From the NCBI GenBank assembly GCA_027257055.1, contig JAPVLO010000205.1, positions 744,001 to 808,000 of the forward strand: a stretch of DNA of 64,000 nucleotides. The letters are read 5' to 3'. Below are positions 54,843-64,000 of this stretch, piece by piece. The position numbers were made by a program, and so were the translations under genes. The notes under the pieces are model-generated. The model was not told the DNA's origin, searched no databases, and worked only from the letters and a program-made list of their open reading frames with translations. Each line of letters starts with the position of its first letter. The first letter of the stretch is position 1. This stretch comes from Cephalopachus bancanus (taxonomy: Eukaryota; Chordata; Mammalia; Primates; Tarsiidae).

Positions 54843-55333
54843 CCAGAGGAACTCTAATCATTCAACAAAGAAGATACCTGCACATGCATGCATACTGTAG
54901 AACTATTCACAATAACAAAAACATGGAACCAATCGTGCTGCCCATCAAAACTGGACTGAAAAAATGTGGTACATATACATGATAGATTATGCAGTCATAA
55001 AGAAGGACACAGTTATGGACTTCATAGCAACTTGGATGGATTAAGAGTTCATCACACTCAGTGATCTATCACAGAAATAAAGAACTGAGTACCACACGTT
55101 CTCACTCATCATAAGTGGACCCTGAACACCTATCGTAATTCTACAAAAAAGGGATTGGCAGTAGTGGGATATTGCTGGGAGGGGTCACATAACATCAGTA
55201 AGGGTACCTGATCCTAATCCAGGCAAGGTGAGGTTCAGTGGGACGCCCAAAATTTCACCTGTACCTAAACCAATTATGTATGCAATCCTGACTTGTAACC
55301 CACAACTTTATAATAAAATAAAATTTTAAAAAA
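54843..55333 (+). mobile_element. 5'-truncated lineage-specific L1 (3' ~490 bp)
   Basis: Covers the L1 segment from 'CTATTCACAATAACAAAAACATGGAACCAA' to the 3' UTR 'GATTGGCAGTAGTGGGATATTGC' and terminal 'CCTGACTTGTAACCCACAACTTTATAATAAAATAAAA'. A slightly mismatched TSD is visible (AAATTCCAGTTAC at 54830-54842, TTTTCCAATTAC at 55335-55346). Confidence 0.85.
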
Positions 55334-55534
55334 TTTTCCAATTACAATGCATATTTTTCAATACATTGGTTGCTAATCTCACATATATTACAATCAAGCA
55401 ATCAGTTTGCTGAGTAACAATCTAAGGTTAGTTTACTATCACCTCTTGAATGAGGTCAGGGTCTAAAAGTATCTTTCTGATTCTTTTCTGTTTTAAAAAC
55501 TAAGGCTTGAAGCATCATTATTAACACTAACCAG

Positions 55535-56127
55535 TGCAAGGAGGTTTTTGACGGACTCTCTTAGATTTTCGAGGTATAGGATCATACTGTCAGCAAAGAG
55601 GGATAACTTAACTTCTTTTCCTATTTGGATAACCCTGATTTCCTACTCTTGTCTAATTGCTATTGCTAGGACTTCCAACACAACACTGAACAGGAGGAGT
55701 GAGAGTGGCAGCCTTGTCTTGTTCCAGTTTTCAGGGAAAATGCTTCCAGTGTCTGTTCATTAAGCAATATGTTGGCTGTGGGTTTATCGTATATGGCATT
55801 TACTATGCCTACGTAGTTCAAGGGTTTTTACCAAGAAGGATGTTGGATCTTATCAAAAGCCTTTTCTGTATCTAATAATATAATTGTGTGATTCTTGTTT
55901 TTACATCTGTTGATGTATTTAATTACATTCATGGTCTTGTGGATGTTGAACCAGTCCTGCATCTCACGGCTAAAGCCTACTTGGTCATGGTGGATAATTT
56001 TTGAGATGTTTTGTTGGATCTGATTTGCTAGAATCTTGTTGAGAATTTTAGCATCTATGTTCATTAGGGATATAGGCCTGTAGTTCTCTTTTGTTGTTGG
56101 CTCTTTACCCGGTTTGGGTATCAGTAT
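55535..56127 (-). mobile_element. inverted 5' segment of a twin-primed L1
   Basis: Reverse-oriented L1 ORF2 reverse-transcriptase part. On the minus strand it reads [20 protein letters not shown], then the '[14 protein letters not shown]' block and, further on, a [11 protein letters not shown] version of the catalytic FADD motif (plus-strand about 55577-55610; second Asp changed to Ser). It adjoins the sense segment at 56128 in an arrangement explained by one insertion. Confidence 0.9.
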
Positions 56128-58070
56128 GTAAAGTCTTGGGGTACAAAATAGATGTGCAAAAGACAGGCAGAGAACAAAATAAAGAGCACAATTCCATTCA
56201 CAATAGCCACACACAAAAAAATGATATACCTCAGCATCTCCCTAGCTAGAGAAGTGGAAGACCTTTACAATGAAAACTACAAAACACTGCTCAAAGAAAT
56301 CCAAGAGCCGGGCTCGGTGGCTCAGCCTGTAATCCCACGTCTTTGGGAGGCTGAGGTGAATGGATTGCCTGAGCCTGCGGGTTCGAGACCCGCCTGGGCA
56401 GCAAGACCTCATCTCTACAATAAATCAAAAAATCAGCCGGGCGTGGTAGTGCATGCCTATAATTCCGGCCACTTGGAAGGCTGAGGCGGAAGGATCACCG
56501 GAGTCCAGCAGGTTGAGGCTGCGGTGGCCGGGAGCGGCCACTGCACTCCAGTCGGGGTGACAGAGTGAGACTCCACCTCAAAAAAAAAAAAAAAAAAGAA
56601 AAAGAAATCCAAGAAGACACAGACAAATGGAAAAATATTCCATGCTCATGGATAGGAAGAATCAACATAGTTAAGATGTTCATTCTACCAAAGGCACTCT
56701 ACAGACTTAATGCAATACCCACTAAATTACCAACATCCTTCTTCTCAGACCTGGAAATGACAATACCGAAATTCATGTGGAAACATAAACGACCATGAAT
56801 AGCCAAAGCAATTCTTAGCAAAAGAAACAAACTGGGAGGTATCACACGTCCAGACTTCAAACTTTACTATAAGGCTACAATAATCAAAACAGCCTGGTAT
56901 TGGTACGAGAACAGTCATACAGATCAATGGAACAGGATAACGTTTCCAGAAGCAAAACCTCAATTTCTCAACCAACTCATCTTAAACAAAGCCTCCAACA
57001 ACAACCACTGGGGAGAGGAGAACGTATTCAGTAAATGGTGCTGGGAAAACTGGCTGGCCACATGCAGAATAATGAAACAGGACCCCCACCTGTCACCATA
57101 CACAAAAATAATCTCTAAATGGATAAAAGACCTAAACGAAAGGCCTCAAACTATAAGAATCTTAGAAAATGCAGAGGTCACCCTTACAGAAATTGGAGCA
57201 GGCAACCAATTTCTGATCAAAATCCCAGATGTCCATGCCACAAGAGACAAGATAGACAAGAGGGACCTCATTAAACTGAAAACCTACTACAAAGCAAAAA
57301 AAAAAAAAAAAAAAAAAGAGAGACAGCCCACAGAATGGGAAAAAAATATTTTCCAACTGTATATCTGACAAAGGCCTAACATCCAGGATCTAAAAGGAAC
57401 TCAAACGTGCCAAAAGGAAAAAAACAAGCAGCCCCATTAAAAAGTGGGAAAAACACACGAATAGATACTTCTCAAAAGAAGATATACGGGCAACCAACAG
57501 ACACATTAAAAAGTGCTCAGTCTCACTAATCATCAGAGAAATAGAAATCAAAACCATTCTGAGATATACCATCTAACTACAGTAAGAATGGTTATCATTA
57601 ATAAAACAAACAGCAACAGATGCTGGTGAGAATGCGGAGAAAAGGGAACGCTTCTACACTGCTGGTGGGAATACAAACTAGTTCAACCTCTATGGAAAAC
57701 AGTGTGACGATTTCTAAGAGAACTAGACATTGACCTTCCATATGACCCAGCAATCCCCCTACTGGGAATATACCCAGAGGAACATAAATCATTCTACAAA
57801 AAAGGTACCTGCACACGCATATTTATGCAGCACTATTCACAATAGCAAAAATGTGGAACCAACTGTGCTACCCCATTGAAACTGGACTGGATAAAAAAAT
57901 ATGTGGTACATATACACGATAGACTTTTACACAGTCATAAAGAAGAAGAAATACATGGACTTTGCAGCAACTTGGATGGGTTTAGAGGCTGTCATACTCA
58001 GTGATCTATCACAGAAACAAGGAACTGAGTACCACATGTTCTCACTCGTAAGCAGGCCCTGAACATTTAC
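56128..58070 (+). pseudogene. L1 ORF2 C-terminal half, interrupted by an Alu
   Basis: Sense L1 ORF2 after the reverse-transcriptase core. Peptides [19 protein letters not shown] text just before the Alu (56262-56306) and '[20 protein letters not shown]' after it (56630-56690), then 'DLIKLKTYYKAKK' (57264-57302). Frameshifts, stops and a long A run (57296-57317) break the frame. Lacks the endonuclease domain. Not functional. Confidence 0.88.
56307..56600 (+). mobile_element. young Alu inserted in the L1 ORF2
   Basis: TSD AAAGAAATCCAAGA at 56293-56306 and 56601-56614. Body close to 7711-7996 (CAGCAAGACC, ATAAATCAAAAAATCAGCCGGGCG), so among the youngest here. Must postdate the L1. Confidence 0.96.
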
Positions 58071-58291
58071 CATAAATGAAAAGAGATTGGCAGTAGTGGG
58101 ATATTGCCTGGATGGGGTTAGGGGGACACATAACATCGATAAGGTACCTGATCTCAAACGAGGCAAAGTGGGAACTAAAGGGAAGCCCTGGCTTTACTTG
58201 TACAATGTCTAGTTGTATATCTAATCCTGAGTTGTACCCCACATCTTTAAAATAAAATACATATTAAAAAACAAAACAAAACACTAACCAG

Positions 58292-59479
58292 AATAATACA
58301 GTTTACTCTTCTTCACACAGAATGTCTGGAAGAAGACTTTGTATGGTGAATAAAAAGTTATAAAGTATCACAAAAATCCTAGAAAAAAATAACTGGGCAT
58401 CATGAATAATCTGTAGTATCATCTTCAATAAGTATATTTAAGTTCTTATGTGATACAAACCCATGTACTTAGCTGAGCCCAAGGATTAATAGACTTTAAT
58501 TTACTATAAGACCGTATTATATAACATTGCAATATTAGGCCATTTTGTACTAGAAAAATAGCCATTTTTATAAGGTTCAACCTAATGCCTCTAGCCATCC
58601 CACCAAGAAACAATGATAATGTGGAAATCCTTTTGCACCAATCTGGATGTTTTCTCTCTGAAAAGCAATTGATTATTCTCTTGCCTACTCTGAGCTTCAA
58701 TTGGAACAGATCAAAAAAGGCTATCAGTTCCATTTTAACTTGAGTCCTAAAAAATAATACTTTAAAAAAACACTTCAGCTTTTCAATCTACAAAAGTATT
58801 AAAAAGTTGTTACTATGCCTATGGATTCACCATGAGGAACAGATGGCTGAAGAATCTTCTTCTTGTATATACATGGAATTTACTAAATATAAGTCTGTCA
58901 TCTTCTATATAAAAATTTCTGGCTGTAAGCAAATAAAAATGCTGGAAACTAAAGGATTTGAATGACATAGGAAATATTTATAACTCAATGTGTTGTTAAA
59001 AAAAGTAGGACTAAAAAGGTATATAAAATATAACTGATAAAAGTGTTTAAAAGAGATGACAGCCTGTCTTCTGCTGTATCACCTGCTGCTATCTTGCAGC
59101 GTATCGCTGTCTTTAATAAATCTACCTTTCTTAATTAAAAAAAAAGGAAAAAGAACATATACATGAGGGAAAAAGTTTAAAGAAAATAAATTTTTAAAAT
59201 ATACAGTTATTTTACCTAGCTAAAAGGATTAGTGGATAATTTTTACTGTATACTTCACAATTTTATGTGTTTTTTCAAGCTTCTATATTTAAGGAAACAA
59301 AAATATATAAGTAAAAAAACTGGACTAAATAGGAGGATATGTGGTTTATTAGGTGAAAGACTCAATATTAAAGATTTCAACTACACCTAGTTAAACTTAA
59401 AAGCTCAATGAGAATTTTGAAATCTAGAAAATATATTATTAAATTCTTGGGGAAACATTACATACACAGTTACCCAAGA
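58292..59479. other. unassigned sequence with an LTR-like AATAAA block
   Basis: At 59060-59150 a GC-richer stretch 'GCCTGTCTTCTGCTGTATCACCTGCTGCTATCTTGCAG' is followed by 'CTTTAATAAATCTACCTTTCTTAATTAAAAAAAAAGG'. This looks like an R-U5/polyadenylation end of a retroviral LTR or a retroposed transcript, but I cannot trace its body. The rest is AT-rich and unassigned. Confidence 0.4.
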
Positions 59480-60500
59480 AAATTCTAAAAAAAGAATAAA
59501 GTTTATTGTCCCTGGTATTCCAATATAAAAGGTATGATCCTAGCAACAGACAAGCAGATAGGTCAGAATAGTAGACAGAGCCCATATGAGACCAAAATAT
59601 ACTTAGGAACTTCATATCAAGACGAAAAAGTGGCATTTTGAATTACTTAGTAAATAATAAATTATTTTTTAGATGTTGTTTAGCAGGGTAATTGAGTAAA
59701 AACTTAAATCCTTAAATCATAACTTATTACAAAGTAAATTTCACTAGAATTCAGAATCTAAATATTAAAAGATTATAAATATGCTAAGATGAAATATAAG
59801 TGACTATCTAATAACTTTTAGGTTCCTAAATCATACTTGTTTTAAATAATCCCACATATATTCAAGATTTAAATACTAAAAATAAAACTGCAAAAATACT
59901 AAGAGACAATATAAGTAAATAGTAGAAGGATCTATCCTTTTAAGGATAACATCAAATCCAAACAATACAAATTGACATACAGGACTAACAAAATCTTTAA
60001 ATTTCCTTATGACAACAAATAAAAATTATGAGGTTCAAAAATAACATAAGCTGAGAGAAATTATTTCCAAAATACAACAATAGATTGGTAGCTGTACTAC
60101 AAAAGGAACTCCTACCAATCAGTAATTTAAAAAAAAAAATGAGCACCAGCTTAGGAAAACTGAGAAAGAGAGTAAAAGGCAATAACAAAAGAACTATATG
60201 AGAAAATAAGCTTTTAAACATGTTACATCTCACACTAAACAAACAAGCAAATATTTTAGAAGAAATAATTTCACTTATTTATTAACAAATATTTTTTAAA
60301 TGGCACCATCAATATTAGTGAAGGTGTGGGAAAGGTGACACATTTCATTTACCGCTGCTCACAGCATGAACTGGAATGACCTTTCCAGAGCACAAATTTG
60401 ATGATATGCATACTCTTGACCAGGCAAGTCTACTTCTAAAAGTGCCTCCAAAGAAAATAATTAGTTAAGTGTGAAAAATGTACATTCAAGAATAGTCCCT
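59480..60500 (+). mobile_element. L1M ORF2/3' region
   Basis: 'AGTAGACAGAGCCCATATGAGACCAAAATATACTTAGGAACTTCATATCAAGACGAAAAAGTGGCATTTTGAATTACTTAG' (59569-59649) and 'AGTGAAGGTGTGGGAAAGG' (60317-60335), 'GACCAGGCAAGTCTACTTCTAAAAGTGCCTCCA' (60418-60450) follow the L1 ORF2 C-terminal order. Very decayed. Confidence 0.7.
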
Positions 60501-60529
60501 GTGATGTTGTTTATAGGGGAAACAGTTAT

Positions 60530-60780
60530 CGAGTGGTAATTAAAAGCTTGGCGCTGAGGAGCCAGGCTGTCTGGACTCAAAAACCTGACTCCAACCTCTT
60601 ACTAGTCGTGTGACCTTAAGCAAGTTAAACTTTCTGTACTTCAAGCTTCCTTATGTGTGAAGTGAGATAATAATAGTACTTGTCTCATAGGGATTTAAGA
60701 ATAAAATGGGCAAATATATAGAACAATGTTAGGAACTTATTAAGAACTAGATAAATATTACCTATTGTTGCCAAGAAAAA
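60530..60780 (+). mobile_element. MIR SINE, nearly complete
   Basis: 'AGCTTGGCGCTGAGGAGCCAGGCTGTCTGGACTCAAAAACCTGACTCCAACCTCTTACTAGTCGTGTGACCTTAAGCAAGTTAAACTTTCTG' (60544-60636), then 'GAGATAATAATAGTACTTGTCTCATAGGG' follows MIR throughout. It splits the L1M copy. Confidence 0.92.
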
Positions 60781-60789
60781 AAATCATGA

Positions 60790-61100
60790 GATGTAACTTT
60801 ACAGAATGGCTTAAATAAATGATATTAATCAACAGACCAGAATGCTATGCTGTAATTAAAAATGATGATGTGGAATTATAAGCATGGAAGAATGCCATGA
60901 TAGACAAAACTAAGTTTTAATGAAGGTTATAACACAGTATTATTTTATTATCCCATCTTTTATCAATAACTGTAAATATACATGTAAGCATGCAGAGAAA
61001 AGAATATGAAAGTATAGAAGCCAAAGTATGAAGAGTGATTGAATCTAGATAGCAGAATTATGAATTATTTTCATTTTCATCTTTATACTGTGGCTTTTTT
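60790..61100 (+). mobile_element. L1M 3' UTR (continuation)
   Basis: 'AGAATGCTATGCTGTAATTAAAAATGATGATGTGGAATTATAAGCATGGAAGAATGCCATGATA' and 'AAGAGTGATTGAATCTAGATAGCAGAATTATGAATTATTTTCATTTTCATCTTTATACTGTG' are the L1M 3' UTR, resuming after the MIR. Confidence 0.75.
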
Positions 61101-61271
61101 TTTGGTTAGAAAAAATGTTTCTGATCATGGGCATATGTCATTATTATAATAAAAAATAAATTTATACCCACAATTCCAAGGGGATGTGGGACTGACAACA
61201 CAGAACTACAGGCAATGAAGGAACTACTGGACAACGCTGGTGCAGATGAAGTCAGAGAAAGACCAAAACTT

Positions 61272-61531
61272 ACTTTTTTTTTTTTTTTTTTGAGTTGGAG
61301 TCTCACTCTGTCACCCAGACTGACCTGCTGGGCTCCAGTGATCCTTCTGCCTCAGCCTTCCAAGTAGCCGGAATTACAGGCTTGCGCTACCATGCCTGGC
61401 TGATTTTTTGATTTATTGTAGAGATGAGGTCTCGCTGCCCAGGCGGGTCTCGAACCCTTGGGTTCAGGCAATCCACTCACCTCAGCCTCCCAAAGGTGCA
61501 GGATTACAGGCTGAGCCACCGAGTCCGGCTT
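61272..61531 (-). mobile_element. young Alu with internal deletion, reverse
   Basis: TSD AAGACCAAAACTT at 61259-61271 and 61532-61544. The right arm lacks ~35 bp ('CACCCAGACTG' joins directly to 'ACCTGCTGGGC' at about 61322). The 'CAACTTGGC' piece of the left arm is also absent, as in 7711-7996. Tail of 18 Ts. Confidence 0.94.
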
Positions 61532-61989
61532 AAGACCAAAACTTTCAAATCACTCATTCTCCAATAATCCAAAAACATGTTATGAAGGGTGGGGCAATAA
61601 TAATGCACTTTTGCTAAAACTTAAGTGGACACTGTGCATTTTATAAGCAGATAAGAGAGCAGGTTATAATTTCTACTATTCGTACTTTTCAACCCAAATT
61701 TTCAATATCCAAAAGTAACTTTTGGGGTGTAAACCAAATAAAGTTGCTTAGTAGCAGTTAGTAAGATAAGTTGATGGCAACATTATAGGCTAATCTGGTT
61801 ACACATCATGTTTGCATCTACAAATTTAGCTGATCTCATCCAGCATTTACAGGTGTTGTTCAAATACCTAATTACACATGCACAGATTATGCAATTACAG
61901 GTTATGAGTTAGTGATCTGGTACCACTAATTTACTGTGTTATTTTTCTGTAAGATTTGAAGGATAATAGCAGTTTGCTTGTTTGTTTTA

Positions 61990-62247
61990 AGAAGGCTGGA
62001 GTGTAGTGGCATGCTCACGGTCACTGCAGCCTTGACCTGGTGGGCTCAGGCGAAACTTCTGCCTCAGTCTTCCAAGTAGCTGGAACCACAGGCACAGGCA
62101 CATGCCAGGCTAATTTTTTGATTTATTGTAGAGATGAGGTCTCTCCAAGTTGTCCAGGCTGGTCTTGAACCCCTGGACTCAGGCAATTATCTTGCCTCCA
62201 TCTCCCAAAGTGCTGGGATAACAGGTGTGAGCCACTGCGTCCAGCTT
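61990..62247 (-). mobile_element. Alu lacking its tail end, reverse
   Basis: Starts abruptly at 'GAAGGCTGGAGTGTAGTGGCATGCTCACGGTCACTGCAGCC' without the poly-T side, and ends 'GAGCCACTGCGTCCAGCTTA'. Contains 'GATTTATTGTAGAGATGAGG' and a short 'CACAGGCACAGGCACATG' duplication (62087-62104). Confidence 0.87.
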
Positions 62248-64000
62248 AATAACATTTTTAAAACCTTTTGAAGGCTGCAACTAAGAAACATCTTGAATGG
62301 AGATATATGTAAGGTTTTATCATTCAAAATATGAATTGATTTATCTCTGTAAATTACAGGAATACCTGCAATATTACTTCTTATGGATTAGCATAGAAAC
62401 ACTTGTCTGGAGGAATATAATTAATATACACATCTAGACAATAGGCAAAGAAAACAAAGACATGAAGCAGACTTTGATCAAATGACTTATCGGTAGCAAT
62501 TAGCAGACTTAATTATTAGAGATTAAAGACATTGATGTTACTAAATCATGAAAACTAATTAAGTATGCACAGTGGGTTTAATGCAGAGTGCCAAGAATAT
62601 TAACAAACAACCAAACAAAAACAAAAAACACAAAACCTAGGCTAAAGATCATAAGGGAATCTTAGATTTCTCCATTAACATTGCTTATCAATTAGATTTT
62701 TAAATGAACACTAAACAAAAATAAATAAAAATACATAGATTTTTTTCTACTATTAATCACAGTTCTGACCACTTTTTTGTTGTCAAAAGAAAGCTTCAAA
62801 TTCAAAGGAGTCATATAATAACATTGGAGAAATTCAAAACTTAACTGTAGAGTTGCTGTTTTAAAATTTATGAGGAAATCAGGTTCCAAAGTCAGTATGT
62901 TAAAAAAAAAATGCATACCCAATGTTATCCCTTACCATTCTTAAAGTTTAATACCTCTTGCATCATGTTAAGAAAACAGTTTTTCTAATGTATTGGAACA
63001 GTCTGCTGTACCATTAGGAGCAAAATAGTGCCTTATGGCCGATTCTTAAGAACACAGACTGAGGCAAGAATGAGGGTGTTGGTGCACTGCTTTGGGAGCA
63101 AGGACACAGGGCAGTATGGGTGAGAAAAGGAGGCAAGTGGGGATGTAAAATGACGTTAAGTGTGTACAGCTGTTTCACAAAGAACTGCAAAGGCAGGCAA
63201 CAGTTTGTTTGACAGATTCTCTGTTTGGCAGTTTGGAATTCCCCAAATAAGCTGCAGAGAGTTGAAGCATTCCTCTGGAAGAGAAAGAAGGGGTACAGAC
63301 CAACCTGGGTCCTACCTCTTGTTTCTTATTGTCAAGATTCTCCTAGAGGAATGAACTGTTCTAGATTTTCAGGTTGCCTTATCCCTCTCCTCTGACAGCC
63401 TACTGGGAATTAAGATCCTTGTCTAGGGTCCGCAAGTGATGGTAGAAACCAGAAATGCTGGACAGGCTGAACCCACCTGGTGAGGCTGGTGAACCCACCC
63501 ACAAGGCAGCAGCCAAAGAGGAGGATCCAGCATTCCTTCCTTGGGAAAAGTTCAAGTATGGCAGCAGCAGGCTGGTCCGGGAGGTGGGTGACGCGCAGGC
63601 AGTCTGAGGAGGTCATAGATGGTGTCTGATGCAAGTTAAGCTGAAGAAATGGCTTGTGTTTAGAAGTGTCATTGGACAAAGACATTTATTTTATTAAATA
63701 TTAAAAGGCATACTCAATACTATAAGAAGCTTGTACTATGTGTTAAGAAGAAAGTGAAAACTACAACAAGTGAGAGAAAAGCGATGTCAGGTCTCCCATC
63801 TCATGCTTCTATGGATCCCACTCATGAAGTGGTATGATGGGCAGAGTCTCCAAAAAGCCTGATCTTTCCCTTAATGAATTTTAAATGTATTCAATTAAAT
63901 GCACATGTATGCCAGCAGCACTCTGCCGACTACTCACCATGCAGCAGGACTTTCTCTGACAGTCTTGCTTAAGTTTCAAAGCAAACTCCGTAGTTCTCGT
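62248..64000. other. unassigned sequence
   Basis: AT-rich to 62950, then a more GC-balanced block (63000-63700) that could be part of an unrecognised old LTR or of single-copy DNA. Open frames 63160-63354 (+) and 63410-63685 (-) have no splice or motif support. Confidence 0.4.

Larger units (their letters stand above)
55535..58279 (+). mobile_element. lineage-specific L1 with 5' inversion (whole insertion)
   Basis: A 12-bp perfect duplication AACACTAACCAG at 55523-55534 and 58280-58291 brackets both the inverted part (55535-56127) and the sense part (56128-58279), showing one insertion event. L1 coordinates of the two parts are almost adjacent (the inverted piece ends just after the FADD region, and the sense piece resumes at 'GTACAAAATAGATGTGCAAAAG'). 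This is the signature of twin priming. A young Alu (56307-56600) landed later. Confidence 0.93.

Noticed and set aside
1..64000. CRISPR arrays, bacterial operons, prophage or other prokaryotic systems
   Set aside because: Repeat content is entirely mammalian; no regularly spaced direct repeats and no dense coding.
1..64000. tRNA, rRNA or snRNA genes
   Set aside because: I saw no cloverleaf-consistent block or recognised small-RNA sequence outside the Alu and MIR SINEs, which carry 7SL- and tRNA-derived promoters.

Overview
The window is mammalian, almost certainly primate, and it is nearly all transposable-element DNA. No complete cellular gene is visible. The organism is inferred from the repeats. 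About a dozen dimeric 7SL-derived Alu elements carry a shared set of unusual diagnostic bases: 'GGCTCAGCCTG' in the left arm, 'CTACAATAAATC' in the linker and 'GACTCCAACTC' before the tail. Several keep intact CpGs and perfect target-site duplications, so they were recently active. They resemble neither anthropoid AluS/Y, nor the lemur Alu, nor the galago tRNA-Alu hybrid. With older AluJ copies, MaLR LTRs, a Charlie3-like hAT element and L1s with a non-human 3' UTR, this points to a tarsier or another early-branching primate (inference, no database check).

Layout. 1-7 kb: ancient L2 pieces, a minisatellite-bearing medium-reiterated repeat, two MST-type LTRs in opposite orientation, a MIR and an MLT1-like LTR. 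7.7-13.3 kb: young Alu, MIR, a long L2, then an Alu inserted into the tail of an older Alu. 15.58-15.94 kb: two minus-strand exon-like blocks with good splice sites and a 79-nt intron, the only hint of a host gene; the reading frame is broken. 16-18.5 kb: L1M and MaLR material. 18.8-27.3 kb: a two-LTR class I endogenous retrovirus with gag and env relics, peppered with L1 3' ends and Alus. 27.6-35.8 kb: MIR, L1M, Alu cluster, L2 and unassigned sequence. 35.8-37.5 kb: a Tigger element with a transposase remnant. 38-43.7 kb: Alus, a TG microsatellite, L2, L1M. 43.8-45.1 kb: an unexplained ~240-bp inverted repeat with ~90% arm identity. 45.9-48.5 kb: L1M sense and antisense pieces. 50.4-53.0 kb: a near full-length Charlie3-like hAT element with a decayed transposase. 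53.5-54.6 kb: one Tigger-type element nested inside another. 54.8-58.3 kb: two lineage-specific L1s, the second with a twin-priming inversion and carrying a young Alu. 59.5-62.2 kb: L1M, MIR and Alus. 62.3-64 kb: unassigned.

The window is best read as a stratified record of insertions (L2/MIR, then L1M/MaLR, then DNA transposons and ERV1, then lineage-specific L1 and Alu) in an intron or intergenic region. Repeat family names are recognised by eye; strand and borders are firm where TSDs or TIRs are quoted and approximate elsewhere.
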